From the NCBI GenBank assembly GCA_009829735.1, contig CM020620.1, positions 22,170,020 to 22,234,019 on the forward strand: a stretch of DNA of 64,000 nt, written 5' to 3'. The position numbers and the translations under genes were made by a program. This document shows positions 28,801 through 40,541 of this stretch, piece after piece. The stretch is from Pyropia yezoensis. Its lineage: Eukaryota > Rhodophyta > Bangiophyceae > Bangiales > Bangiaceae. The notes under the pieces were generated by a model that made no database searches, was not told the origin of the DNA, and was given only the letters and a program-made list of their open reading frames with translations. Numbering within the stretch: the stretch's first letter is position 1; every line of letters starts with the position of its first letter.

Positions 28801-28839
28801 CGCCCTTGCCGCCCCGCCGCCGCCACCGTCACGCCGTCC

Positions 28840-28980
28840 ATGGCCAGGGACGGCTGGCGCGCCGCGGCGGCGGCCGCGGCGGCGTTGGCGGCGGCGGCTG
28901 CGCTGGTGGGAACCGCCGCCGCTGCCACGGCTGCCGCGTCCACGGCGGGGGGCGGGGTGGGGGCGACGGCGGCGGCGGCT

Positions 28981-29015
<35 letters not shown>

Positions 29016-31369
29016 TGTCGAGACGAGGACGGCATCGGCCACGGGCAGCGGCGGAGGGGGGCGGCCCCTGCTGGGGCCCACAGACTGGCTGCTGAGCCGC
29101 CGCGCCGGGCAGCCGCTCTCCCCCCTCGGCAGGGCATCCACCCCGGCAGCGTCCACGTCGGCGGTAGCGGCGGCGGCGACCAGCGGCACCAGCCAGGCCA
29201 CCCCCCCCTCCCCACTCTGGGGAGCCACCCTCCCCACCACCGCCCGCGTGACGCCGGTCGTCAGCGAGCTGTGCCCCCCCTCCCCCCGCGCCCATCATCC
29301 TCGGCGCCACCTGCCCCTGCTACTTTGGCTACGTCCTCTTCTCCGACGTGCGGGGCACCCCCTTCCAGCTGACGCTCCGCCTCGCCGCCACCCCCGCCAC
29401 CGCGCGGCTGTCCCCGGCCGCCCGCGCCGCGGCGGCGGCGGAGCTGGACCGCCTCTCCGCGCCGCAAGCGGCGGCCGTGTCCCCGGAAGAGGGGCCTGCC
29501 GCGACCACCGTCTACACCACCCGCAGCGACCGGCTGCGCCTTGCCATCGACGCCGACGTGGAGGTGGTGGTCAGCGTCCAGCCCGCCGGGCGGCCGCCGC
29601 CCCAGCCGCGGCCCGCGGGGGGGGGGAGCGACGGGGGGGCTGGGGGGGGGCGCCCCGGCTGCGAGACGGGCATTGCGCTTGTCCTCGAGACGGTGGAGCC
29701 AACGTGCGCGGCACGGGACATTTCGGTGGGCGGCCGCGGCACGCCGGTGCGGCCGCTCGGCGGGCGGGGGGACGGCGGCGGTGGGGGCGCGCCGGGCGCG
29801 CTCTCGGGTGAGGGGGGATGGGGGGGTGGGGGGGGGGGGATCGAGGGCCCTTGGCCGTGGGGGCGGGTGACCCCCGCCGCGGCGGCAGGGGGCCTCTGGG
29901 GCGGGGCAGCGCGGCAACCATCGCTGGCGTTGGCAGGGGGACGTTCTGCGGCGCGGCCCGCGGCGGCGGGCGTGCCCCCTCACCCCGGTGGCAGCCAACG
30001 GCGCGCCACCCCGCCCGCCCCTGCCCCCGCCCTCCCCTCCACCACCGCCCGTATTGTTGGCGGCACCACCCTGACCGACCCGCTGGCGCGCGCGTTTGTC
30101 ATCAGGCTCAACACCCCCGCCGGCACGTGCAGCGGGGCGCTGCTGTCCCCCCGCCACGCCCTCACCGTTGCGCACTGTGGCATCGTGCCGGGCGACACGG
30201 TGGTGGTGCTGGCGGCAGGCGACGGCGGTGGCGGTGACGGCGGCGGCGGCGGCGGCGGCGGGGGGGGGGTGGACGGGCGCGGGGGGGTCCTCCGCGTCGT
30301 TGCTGCCGTCACGATGCACCCAGAGTGGGAGGAGCGGACGCTCGCGCATGATGTGGCCGTCTTGACGCTCGCCGCCGACGCGCCCGACTTTTACGCCCCC
30401 CGCCAGGCAGAGGCGGACGGCGGCGGCGGCGGCGGCGGCGGCATCGACCTAACCCCCCCCGTGGTGGTCAACCACGACCCCGCCATCCCCGTGACGGGCA
30501 GCGGCGTCAGGGTGGCTGGCTACGGCCTCGTCTCCCACGTGTGGAGCACCCCCGACGCGGCGGAGCGGTCGGTGGACGTGCGGGTGGTGGCGGCCGCCCC
30601 GTGCGCCGCGTCGTTTGCGCGCACCGAGACGGTCGAGGAGTCCGAGCCGCTGTCGTCGCTCGTCCACGCGTCTATGCACGTGTGTGCGGGGGTGGCGGCG
30701 GGCGGGTGTGACGCATGCCACGGGGACAGTGGCGGGCCTCTCTACCAGTCGATGCGGATGCCCCGACTGCGGCGGGGGGGCTCGGCCCCCGCCGATGGTG
30801 GATCCCCACAAGGCGAAAACGACACGGTGAGGACGTACGTCCTCGTTGGGTTGACCAGCTTCTCCCCCGGCTGCGCCGACAGGGACACGCCCACCGCCTA
30901 CACCCGCCTGTCGGCGTACGCCGGGTGGATTGACTCGGTGGTGGGTGCCGGCACGGGGCCGGTCCGGCCCGACGGCAGCCGCGTCGGCGACCCAGACGAC
31001 ACGGCCACCTACTCATTTGCGCCGCCCCTGGACGATGCCGGGGCGGGGGGGGGGGGCGTCGGCGGTAGCGGCGACGGCGGCCGCCCATCGGGTGGTGGCA
31101 GCGGCGACGGCGGGTCAGCCCCTCCCGGCGGGGGGGGAGGCAGCGGCCAGGACCCCCGAGGGGAGGGGGGGGGCGACGGTGCTGCCGGCGCCTCCTCCGC
31201 CGGCGGCGACGGTGGGGGCCGCCGCCCCCTCTCGGCCGGCGCCGCGGTGGGCATTGGGCTGGGCGTCCTTGGCGCGGTGGTGCTGGCGGTGGCGGCGGTG
31301 CTGGGTGGCCTCCACCTGTCGCGGTCACGGCGGGCGGGCGGCGCTGGCGGGGGGGAGGGGGGGGGGTGA
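28840..31369 (+). CDS. Trypsin-type serine protease (S1) with signal peptide and C-terminal membrane anchor; one frame change
   Basis: The start MARDGWRAA (28840) gives an Ala-rich signal peptide. The frame then changes in the C run gccccccctcccccc (29273-29287), after which PIILGATCPCYFGYVLFSD continues; I treat this as a homopolymer error. Together about 843 codons. The protease domain starts at RIVGG (about 30050). The triad is His in LTVAHC (30173-30175), Asp in HDVAVLTL (30350-30352) and Ser in GDSGGP (30728-30730). The residue six before the Ser is Asp (CDACHGDSGG), which in this family gives cleavage after Lys/Arg. A Gly/Ser-rich stalk (about 31040-31230) leads to one hydrophobic span (VGIGLGVLGAVVLAVAAVLG) and a short basic tail, so the enzyme probably acts outside the cell or in the secretory lumen, tethered to a membrane. 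Substrate unknown; the ~200-residue N-terminal region is not recognised. Confidence 0.82.
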
Positions 31370-34300
31370 TTGAGGCGCAGGCGGGGTAGGTGTCCCTGCC
31401 GCACACCACCCCATGGCGGCGGTGTGGGGGGTGTGTGGGTGTGGAGAGGATGGACGGCTGCCGGGCGGGGCGGGGTGTGGGTGGCCGGTTGGGTGGCCGG
31501 TCGGCCGCCATCACTCCGCCATCCACCGTCGGCGGCTGGGAGGCTTGAAGGAAGCGTTGCCCGGGCCGCGGCCGCGCGGCGCGTGTGGGTGCGCCACCAC
31601 CTGCCGCAACCTCCTGACGCACCCCTCCTGGTGGAAGTTGGGGTGGGGGGGCTGGGCACCCGTTCCCCTGCCCGCCCGTCTGCGCGCCCACCCTCCCCTG
31701 TCCCCAGACCTCCCCGCCCCGCCACAAGGGGGGTGGCAAGGAGATTGGGGCCGCTACTGGCCGGCCGGCCGCCTCTGGCCGCCACTCCTCGCCGCTCATC
31801 CGCGACCCCCCCCCCCCCGGTCACGGCCAACACGGGGCGGTTCCTGGCGCTGCTCGTGGCCCCGCGCGCGGCCGGCCAGCCGTCCAGGACGGGGCGGAGA
31901 GACCCCAGCGGCGACACCCGGCGCCCGTGGCACGCGCGGCTCTGGGCGGGCGCTGCATGCGGCGGCTGCGGCGGCGGCGGCGGCGGCGGCGTCGGCGGCA
32001 GCGGCCGGCAGCTGGTGCCCCAGCTGGCCGCCTCGGGCGTCGTGGGGCGCTCACACGCGCGAGGCCTGCGGGCGGTAGCAGCTAACGACTGACGACCGTG
32101 GTGGGGGGTGGCCGGTGAGGGCCCCCTCGGCCTCGACGGACGGCTGGCACGGGCCTATGGGGACCGCACCGTCGGTCTGCGGCAGCGTGCACCCACGGGG
32201 TGGAGGCACTTCTTCTCTCTCTTTTGAGCGGCTGTTGTGGCGGTCGGTCGTCGACACAGAGGCCACTACGGCAAGAGCAGCGGCGACGGTGGTGGCGCGC
32301 GGGGGGGGGGGGGGGGGGGGGGGGGGGGAGGGGGGGAGGAAGGGGGGGGGGGGAGGGAGGCAGGAGAGGTGGGGTGGAAGGGCGCACCGGTCACGCCGCG
32401 GTGGCCAGCGGCAGGCGGTTGCGACGGCCGTGATGGCTACGTCCGTGTCGGCGGCGTCGCGGGTGCGGGAAGACGCTGGAAGAAGTCTGCGGCAGGGGTT
32501 TCAACGCGAGGGGTGGGGGGGGGGGGGGGGGGAAGGTGTGCGAGGAGGAGGGTGATGGGGGCAGTGGCTCGGGGCGGGGGAGGGGGCGGTTGGGAGCCGC
32601 TGAGGAGGGCAGGGCAGGTGGGGGGAGCAAGCAAGCTGGTCTGGTCAGTGCCACGCACCGTGAGCCGTGTCGTGGGACGGGCGGCGGCTCCATCCCAGTG
32701 TCAGTGGACTGCTTGGTCACCCAGAGGCCCGTATGTACTGTACTGTTTACACATGTAGCCAGTGATGGCTGAATGTTTCCTAACGCGTCATCTGTCTGGC
32801 TTGACCTTGTTGACGTGAGGGTGGAAAAATGTCCTTCTGTGCTCGTCGTGAGCATAAGCCTTGTCGGGTTTTCTATGTACTGTACACCACAGGAGGAACA
32901 TGCTATTTATGATCTATGATATGTGGATGTGCCCGCTGTAGGTATATGCTCTGCTTCCTTGCCTGGTTGCCACGGGGGGGCAGGAAGCCACAGGGGCACC
33001 CGCCGGTGCCGCCGTGGGAAGCATGGGAAGCCACGGGGGCGCCCGCCGGTGCCCCGCGGGGGCGCCCGCCGGTGTCCCCGTGGCTTCCCGGCGTCCCGCG
33101 GGCCGCAAAGGACCCCGTGGCTTCCTTGCAACCTAAACAGTGCGTACGCGATTACGTATATTCCTTACTGTATGCAACTGTACTGTACATTGACACAGGA
33201 CAGAAAAAAGCTGCTACAAAAGCGACTTTGAAGAGACACTCGCACTTTTTGCGCCATATAGATATGCTCCTCGTGCTCTTCCTGCTGCGCTCCAGGCAGA
33301 CACGACGCGCTCAGCAGCCGTCTCTACAGAATCGTAATCCAAACGGGTGCAATACCGACCCTCTGTTGGCGCACCCCCTGCACCGGCGGGTGCGCCGCGC
33401 AGTGGCCTCTGCGACAGCCATCCGCCACCACAGTCCGGTCGTAAACGCCCCCTCCCCCACCGGCCACGTAGACAGGCACTCCGTCCCCTCTCCCCCCCCC
33501 CGCTCCTCTCCTTCACCCCGTCCCACGAAGCGCGACCGAGCCCCCTGCGAGACGAGCCACTTCGCGGCTTGACTGAACTCAGGCCAGCCAGCACCTCTGA
33601 CCCCCCCACTCACACGCATCTGCCTCTGGCTGTTGCCGTCGCCCGACCCCAGGAGTGGCTGCTGCGGTGCATCGCGTTCTGCCGCCGTCCGGCCAGCCGG
33701 GATGGCGTGAAAGACGACGCTGCCGTCGTCCCGCGGTCGGATGCGCCCTGCCACGCAGCATCGGACGCTCAGGAGGATCTGTAGACCCTCCAGCTGGCTA
33801 CGAGCTAGCCCGTAGCGGGCGGCCGTTCCCATTTGCAAGTGCTGCCGTTCTTTGTGACCCCTCCCCCCCCCTTACCAGCCGTGTTGCCCTGTCGGGCGAC
33901 GACGGTGGTGCGCCGCTACCCCAACCGCCGTTCCTGCCCCCGTTGCCGCCGCCATTGCGGCCGCCGCACTCGCCGCCACCTCTCGACCGCCCCCTGTCAG
34001 TGTCGGCGCTGGCTGCGAAAACGAGGGCACGCGTACGCTGGCACTCATGACCTTTACCGACGGGAGGACGAAACGGCGAGGCGGAAAGGGGGACGGCGCT
34101 GCGGCCCGCTGCACGAAGAGGTTGGCGGTTGTATACAGCGGCGGCGGCGCATGCGGGCGGCAGCTGATGCGGACCGCACTCCGCTCTACTTGCTTGTCAT
34201 GTAAGGTCTCGTTTGCCCTGGATGAATCTTCTTGCTACCCCAGGCGGCGGGCGACGCCTCGTGCGCCGCGACAGTGGGGCACGCACTCACGCGTGTGCCC

Positions 34301-35239
34301 CAGACGGTGACGGGCGCCTACCGGCGGCCACACATATGGAATGGGCGTCAAACAGTAGGCGTACGATACGTCTGGATGGAGCACCGGGGCGGGGCCCGCG
34401 GGAGGGCGAGCATCACAAAGAGAGGGCTGTGGGGTGGGGGCCCCCGCGCGTGAGAGCTCCGTCGATGACACGACCGCTCGGGGGAGGCACCGCCTCGGTG
34501 CCGTCGGCGCAGCGCCCCCGCCCCCCCACCCTCTGTTCCTATCCGATGGACGCCCCGCTCCCCCAATGCAAACGTTCCAATCCCATGGCCCCAATTTCTC
34601 CACGTGGTGTGGCCACCGTGACACCGCGCCTTCGATGCAAGCGGGGTGGGTTGCAGTCGCGCCCGGCTGGTTTGTCAGCGACAACCCAACCCCTCCCCTA
34701 GCTAGGGGCAAACGAGGGGGGGGGGGGAGGGGGTGTTGGGTGTGGCCCGCCGCCCGGGATCAGGCGTCGCCCGACGCTCCCCCTCCACGGTTGGCCAATG
34801 GGGTGGACGGAGCGCCGCCGCGACGGCGGCGGCCACCCAATCAACGGCGTTGCTTGGCCCCAGCCGCGCCGCCCGCGGGCCCGCCGCGGTGGGAGGCTGG
34901 CGGCGGCCCCCGCGCGGGGCCGCGCGCCCGGCGCGCGCGGGCGGCCGCCCGCCACCGCCGTCGACGCCCTCATGCCGCCCGCCACTCGGTGACGACCCCC
35001 TCCCCTGCCTCCAGACGCACGTGCGCCGGCAGCTGCGCAGTGACGCGACGGCGTAGGGCGTCCCCCCCTCCTCCACTCCATCCCTCTCCCCCCCCCCCCC
35101 CCCCCCCACCCCTGCCTCACCTCATCTCTATCCCCATCAACCCCTCCCGGACAGTGCTGTCACCCCCCTGCCGGCCGTCCCCCCCCCTCCCCTTCCACGC
35201 CCTCCCCCCCCCCCCCCCCCCCACGAACCCGCCGTCGCG
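31370..35239. other. Intergenic region between protease and glycerol-3-phosphate dehydrogenase
   Basis: I see no supportable gene. It contains G runs (32300-32328, 32515-32531), a more AT-rich part (32720-33350) with repeated TACTGTAC motifs, a perfect 13-bp inverted repeat (33026-33088), and C runs just upstream of the dehydrogenase (35091-35107, 35208-35221). Frames at 33311-33838 (minus) and 33347-33784 (plus) have mixed composition but overlap each other and show no domain. Confidence 0.55.
33026..33088. repeat. 13-bp inverted repeat with GCCCGCCGGTG direct repeats
   Basis: GGAAGCCACGGGG (33026-33038) is perfectly complementary to CCCCGTGGCTTCC (33076-33088). Between and before them CACCCGCCGGTG/GCCCGCCGGTG occurs three times, and a further GGAAGCCAC-like copy starts near 32984. 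It is a compact hairpin-prone block. Confidence 0.75.
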
Positions 35240-37721
35240 ATGGGCCGCCTCCGCAAGGTGGCCATTGGCGCCAGCGTCCTGGCCGTCGGCGGCGGCCTCG
35301 GCCTCCGCTCCGCCCTCTCCCCCGCGGGGTCTCGCAAGGAGCGCGCCGCCGCGCGCGCGGCGGTGGCGCTGGCGCCCCTCGACACGGTGCCCAGCCGCGG
35401 GGAGCAGCTGGCCGCCCTCCGCGCCTCTGCGGCCGGCCCGGCGGGCGGGTCGCCGCCCACCCCGCCCGCCGCGGCGGGGGGGAGTGGCGCGCTCGCCGCG
35501 CAGGCTGCTGGCGAGGCAGCGTCGTCTGCTGGCCAGCGGTGGCCGGCGCCCAAGGTGGTGGCCGCCGACGGCGCGCCCGCCGCGTTTGACGTGCTGGTCA
35601 TTGGCGGCGGCGCGACGGGGACGGGGGTGGCGCTCGACGCGGCGCTGCGGGACCTCAACGTGGCCCTCGTGGAGCGGGATGACTTTGCGAGCGGCTCGTC
35701 CAGCCGGTCCACCAAGCTGATCCACGGGGGGGTGCGGTACCTGGAAAAGGCGTTTTTCCAGCTGGACCCGTCGCAGCTCAAGCTGGTGTTTGAGGCCCTC
35801 AGCGAGCGCTCCATTATGCTGTCGCAGGCGCCCCACCTGACCCGCCCGCTGCCGACCATCTTGCCGTGCTACAAGCTGTGGGAGGTCCCTTTTTATCGCG
35901 CCGGCCTGCTGGTACGTTTGGTGGGTGGGTGATGGGATGGGTAGGGGGGTTGGGGGACATCCACTGCTGCGCTCCCCGCGTCGGCGGGGGGCTCGCGCGA
36001 CTACCAGTCGACACCCTCGGGCAGTGGACTGCTGAGTGAGGTGTGCACTGACAGTGGTGCTATACGTCTGGTTCACTCATGTGCGGCAATTCCCAGTCTA
36101 CCCGTTTGCTGACTGACAATCTTTGACCCTCGTGTGCACATTTGCGTGTACTCTGTTGTGCTGGTTTGTCGGGTACCCATTGTCGCCCTCTGCTTCCGTG
36201 TACCGCCGTGGCCTTTTGTTCCTTCCCCTCTCTCGTCTCCAGGCCTATGACGTCATTGCCTACCTAGGACACGGCCTCTTGTATCTTTCCAAGTTTGTGC
36301 CTGCTGGCGAGGCCCTCCGCCTCTTCCCCACCCTGGCCAGCAAGGCTGTGGACGGCAAGCAGCTGCGTGGGACCATTGTCTACTATGATGGCCAGATGAA
36401 TGACTCGCGCTTTGCGACGTCGCTCGCACTTACCGCGGCTCTTCATGGCGCAAAGGTGGCCAACCACACAGAAGTCGTGGGTATGCTCCACGACGAGAAC
36501 GGCAAGGCCGTCGGCGCCACTGTCAAGGACCTGATGACTGGCGAGACTTTTGACGTGCGCGCCAAGGTTGTGATCAATGCCACTGGTCCGTTCACGGACG
36601 GCGTGCGGAAGCTGTCCAACCCGGAAGTGCGGGAAATGATTGCCCCTTCGTCGGGCGTGCACATTACCCTGCCCGAGTACTACTCCCCTGACGGCATGGG
36701 GCTTATTGTGCCCAAGACCAAGGACGGCCGCGTCGTTTTTATGCTCCCGTGGATGGGCTCCACCATTGCGGGCACGACGGACAGTTCCGTGAAGATTACG
36801 GCCAACCCGCAGCCCCACGAGGATGAGATTGCCTTCATCCTGGACGCCCTGTCGGATTACCTCACCGTCGAGGTGCGTCGGAAGGACGTCAAGTCGGCGT
36901 GGTCAGGCATCCGCCCTCTGGCCATGGATCCCGACGCCAAGCCCTCGGGCAACACCCAAAACATCCTGCGGGAACACGCGGTGCACGTGTCGCCGGACAA
37001 TGTGGTTACCATTACTGGCGGTAAGTGGACGACGTACCGCAAGATGGCTGAGGACGCCCTGGACCGCGCGCTGTCCGTGACACCCGAGCTGGCGCCCAAG
37101 GCGTCCAAGTGCAAGACGGAGTTTGTGCAGCTGGTGGGCGCCCACAAGTGGGACCCCAGCTATTTTACCTTCCTGGCCCAGCGGTATGAGCGGGTCAAGT
37201 ACCCAGTTCAGACCGCGGCGGAGAAGGCGTCGGACGTGGCCAACGGCATCGACCACTCCAACCATCACGTGTACGGTGGTCTCTTGGGCGTGGACGTTGC
37301 GCAGCACCTGTCAGCCGCGTACGGGGACCAGGCATACAAGGTTGCGGAGCTTGCGGAGCGGGGCTTTGGCAAGAAGCTGGCCCATAACCACCCGCTGCTT
37401 GAGGCGGAAGTGATTTACACCATCCGTTACGAGTACTGTCTGACTGCGTCGGACTTTTTGGCACGGCGGTCCCGGCTGGCATTCCTGGACGCTAAGGCGG
37501 CTGTCTCGGCGGCGCCCCGCGTCATTGAGCTGATGGCCCAGGAGCTGGGCTGGAACAAGGCCCGCGTGGAGGCGGAAACCAAGGAGACTGCCGCCTTCCT
37601 GCGTACCTTTACCGCGGGCAAGAAGGAGCCCTACACGGCAGAGGAGTTGGCGTCTGCGGCTGCATTGACGACCGCGGCTGCTTCACCGCCCGCGGCTGCT
37701 TCGCCGCCAGCGGAGAGGTAG
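35240..37721 (+). CDS. GPD2/GUT2-like: FAD-dependent glycerol-3-phosphate dehydrogenase, mitochondrial type (two exons)
   Basis: Oxidises sn-glycerol 3-phosphate to dihydroxyacetone phosphate and passes electrons to quinone, normally on the outer face of the inner mitochondrial membrane. Exon 1 is 35240-35911 (224 codons) and exon 2 is 36243-37721; both junctions are in phase 0, giving 716 residues. The N-terminus (MGRLRKVAIGASVLAVGGGL) is basic and hydrophobic, fitting a presequence or anchor, and is followed by an Ala/Pro-rich linker. The FAD-binding motif VLVIGGGATGTG is near residue 117. Family signatures follow: STKLIHGGVRYLEKAFFQL, GTIVYYDGQMNDSR, VINATGPFTD, PWMGSTIAGTTDS, SAWSGIRPL, GGKWTTYRKMAED, SRLAFLDAKAA. 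The C-terminus ends in an Ala/Pro tail, and the EF-hand pair of the animal enzyme is absent. Exon 2 has fewer homopolymers and more normal composition than its surroundings. Confidence 0.96.
35912..36242 (+). other. Spliceosomal intron of the glycerol-3-phosphate dehydrogenase gene
   Basis: 331 bp with donor CTG|GTACGT and acceptor CTCGTCTCCAG|GCC, a pyrimidine-rich 3' end and a possible branch site in TGCTGACTGAC (about 36107). It carries in-frame stops. Joining gives an uninterrupted family match (FYRAGLL|AYDVIAYLG). It is clearly richer in A and T than the exons. Confidence 0.93.
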
Positions 37722-38169
37722 AGCCCGTGGCGGGAAGAAACGTTTGGGGGAGGTGGGGCGGGCGCGGGTGCTCCGCCTCCCACTAGGGTGGCAGCGTATG
37801 TCGGTCGTCTCAATACACTCTTGTACTTTAATGCCTTGGTGCGGCTGCCGAGGACCACGAACCTGCAAGTCGTGTCCGAACGTTGCCCAATGCGCGGTCT
37901 GCAGGGCAGTGTCCTCAGCGGTGGGGCACCCGCAAAGTGTAGCTCACACCAGCCTCACCGGGCAGCGAACCACATCGACCACGGTGCAGCACACGCAGCT
38001 ACCCTACTCTTGAACAGCGCCTCGAGGACGGACAAGCACGGACGCCACAGCAGTTGGCCTCACGGAGACACGCCCCCGTACAGGCGACGCGCAGCCACCC
38101 CTCCCCCCAACCCGTGCTCCACACACCCGCCGGCCACCCCGCCCGCTCACCTCCATCTTGCCTCCCCAC

Positions 38170-39339
38170 TCACAGTGCCTCCAGCCACTCCAGCGCCACA
38201 AACGACAGCGGCCGGTGGCTGCCCGCCGGCGCCGCCAACCGGCGGGCGCGCCGCCGCTCCCGCCGTGCCAGCCGCCGCTCCGCTCGCGGCGAGGACGCTG
38301 TCGGCGGGCGGCGGCTGCCGGCGGCGCGGGCGGGGGGGGCGGCAGCCGGGGTGGGCGCGCCGGCGGGCTGCGCCGTCGGCCGGTGGCGGCTGCTGGCAGG
38401 GACGGTGGGGGCGGCCGCGGCCGCAGCCGAAGGGGGCGGTGCCCCCTCCAGTGGCGCGGCCAGCTGACCGGCTGCTGGGGTGGCGTCCCCATCTGCCCCC
38501 CTGACCGCCACCCCCACCGGTGGCGGTAACCCCTCTAGAGGCGCCCCCGTCGGTGCCGAGGCGGTAGATGCCGCCGCCACCGCCGCCGCCGCCGCAGCGT
38601 CCACGGACGCCGCCGCCGCCGTAGTGTCCATGGATGCCGCCACCGTATCAGCAGCCGACGGCGGCCGTGGCCGCCGCGGCCGCCGCCGTCGCCGTGGCAG
38701 CGGCGCCGCGACCAGCGACGCCACCGGCGCGCGGCACGTTGGGCACGTGTCCCGGAAGGCCAGCCACGCCCGAACGCACGTCGGGCCCGAGTGGAAGACG
38801 TGGCCACACGGGAGGACCACCACCTCCTCTGCCGCATCGAGGTCCCCCATGCAGACGGCGCACGTCGGGGGGGCGCCGGCCGGGGAGCCACCCGCGTCAC
38901 CTGGGCGGCCCGCACCGTCAGCCGCCTCGTCAACGGCCTCGCTGTCCTCAACGGCAGTAGCGGCGGCGGCGGCGGCGGCAACGGCCATCGTGGACGCCAC
39001 GGGCTGCCCCGTCGTCGGCAACGGACCGGGCAAAGGAGCGTCGCCACCGCTCGCATACCCACCGCTCCCACAGTCCAGGGAGAGTGCCAGCGCGGCGGCA
39101 GCGACGACCGCCACGTCGGCGGCCCCGTCGAGCGGCGGGGACGCCACCGGCGGCGCCCCCCCCCGACGCGTCGGCAGGGCGGCGAGCGCGTCCTCCCGCG
39201 CGCGGCTCGCCGCGGTCACGGCCGGCGACTCGTGGGCCGCGGGCGGCGGGAAGGGCAGCGTCGACACCGCTTCGGCGAGGCGCAGCTGCCGGCGTGCGTA
39301 GTAGCGGTCATAGAGGATGAGGCCCACGTGGAGGAGCAT
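38170..39339 (-). CDS. RING-H2 finger protein (probable E3 ubiquitin ligase), possibly 5'-incomplete
   Basis: The RING at 38722-38862 reads CAVCMGDLDAAEEVVVLPCG, then HVFH, then TCVRAW and CPTCR, a C3H2C3 (RING-H2) pattern that binds two zinc ions and recruits E2 enzymes. I start at ATG 39339 (MLLHVGLILYDRYY), 389 residues. However, CCCGCTTCCAG directly precedes this ATG after a pyrimidine run, so it may be a splice acceptor with earlier exon(s) not identified; the frame also stays open to a Met at 39441. The flanks of the RING are Ala/Pro/Arg-rich and probably disordered. The C-terminus ends FVALEWLEAL. Substrate and location unknown. Confidence 0.72.
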   Translation of the reverse strand: MLLHVGLILYDRYYARRQLRLAEAVSTLPFPPPAAHESPAVTAASRAREDALAALPTRRGGAPPVASPPLDGAADVAVVAAAALALSLDCGSGGYASGGDAPLPGPLPTTGQPVASTMAVAAAAAAATAVEDSEAVDEAADGAGRPGDAGGSPAGAPPTCAVCMGDLDAAEEVVVLPCGHVFHSGPTCVRAWLAFRDTCPTCRAPVASLVAAPLPRRRRRPRRPRPPSAADTVAASMDTTAAAASVDAAAAAAVAAASTASAPTGAPLEGLPPPVGVAVRGADGDATPAAGQLAAPLEGAPPPSAAAAAAPTVPASSRHRPTAQPAGAPTPAAAPPARAAGSRRPPTASSPRAERRLARRERRRARRLAAPAGSHRPLSFVALEWLEAL

Positions 39340-40499
39340 CTGGAAGCGGGAGGGGGGGGGCGACGAGGGGCGGGACAGCACAGCACAGCACAGGGTCAAC
39401 GGTAGACCGGGTGGGGACGGCAGTCGGCGAGAGGGAAGCACCGTACCAACAAAAAAAAACAGTGCCCAACGGAGCGAGCGGGGTTAGGCGTTTGGGTGTT
39501 GCCACGGCGGCGGGTGGCGGCCCGCCGAGAGCAGACGTGCCACGCGCGCCCACGCGGGCCGCCTAAATGAGGCCAGCGGGGAGGCATGCCGGCAGGGGGC
39601 GGCGCTGGCGCACTGCGCAGCGGGCGACGGCCCCCCACCCACGGGCCACACACACCCGCAGACGGTCGCCCGACGATGCGCCCCTGCCACCTCCGTCGGG
39701 GGGGGGGCGACCTCCCCCCCCCCGCCCCCCCCCTCTCGACGGCGGGGGCGGGCGCCACGGGCGCGCCCGCAGGGAGACCGCCGGCTGGCACGGCTCGCGG
39801 GTTGGAAACGAAACAAATAGCAGGCAACGCGTCGACGGGAGGAACGGGGGGAGGGGCGGCGGGGGTGGGCTTGGAGAGGGGCAGGGGAGAGGGGCAGGGG
39901 AGAGGGGGGGGGGAGGGGGACAGGCGGCAGACACCCCCCCACCCCCCCCCCCCCCATCGCCCCCCCTCCCCCATCACCCCCCTTGCGTACCCCCCCCAGG
40001 CGCTCGCGGGCGGGACGTACCACCAAGACCATGACCGGTGAGGCGGGCAACGGCGCGCGGGGCGCCGGCGGTCCCCCCCCCCCCCCCCCCAACCCCACCC
40101 CGCCGGCGTGTCGCGGGAGCACCCCAACGTGACAAAGGACGTGGGTGACAAAGGACGTGGGTGGTCCCCCGGCGGGGCCACGCCGACCGGCCAGCCGACC
40201 AGTGGTGGGGACGCGGGGTGCCAATCGAGACGGCCGTGGCGGTAGCGGTAGCGGTGGCGGTGGGTGGTGGTGGTGGCGGTGGGCGGTGGGGCGGTGGGGG
40301 TTGGTGGTGGCAGAGGCGGTCGCGGGGCTGGGCTCGGCCCCACGGCCGCGGGCCGCGTGGCCAGCCGCCGTGGCGGCGGCGCGGGGGATGGGAAGAGGCC
40401 CAGCCGGCGCTACGAGCGCGCCGCCACGGGGAGATGGCGGGGCGGGGGGGGGAGCCCGGGCGCAGAGGGGGGGATGGGAAGGTCGGATAGGCGGCGGCA

Positions 40500-40541
<42 letters not shown>

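Larger units (their letters stand above)
19774..28839. other. Gene-poor, repeat-rich region with assembly gap
   Basis: I find no gene that I can support here. Open frames are numerous because the GC content leaves few stops, but their products are low-complexity Pro/Gly/Arg/Ala and change with frame. Notable contents, listed separately or in the findings: GTAC-rich motif cluster (21136-21193), foldback (21940-22010), CT repeat (25914-25948), CCCG and CGGG tandem arrays, G and C runs up to 34 nt, and the N gap. A short more AT-rich stretch at 24080-24370 contains a direct repeat tatcc(a/g)gtcacg, but no gene. Confidence 0.6.

Noticed and set aside
24836-29240. Several reading frames of 450-1061 codons around and across the N gap
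   Set aside because: They run through 500 N and consist of Gly/Pro/Arg/Ala runs from GC repeats; different frames and strands give equally long products with no motif.
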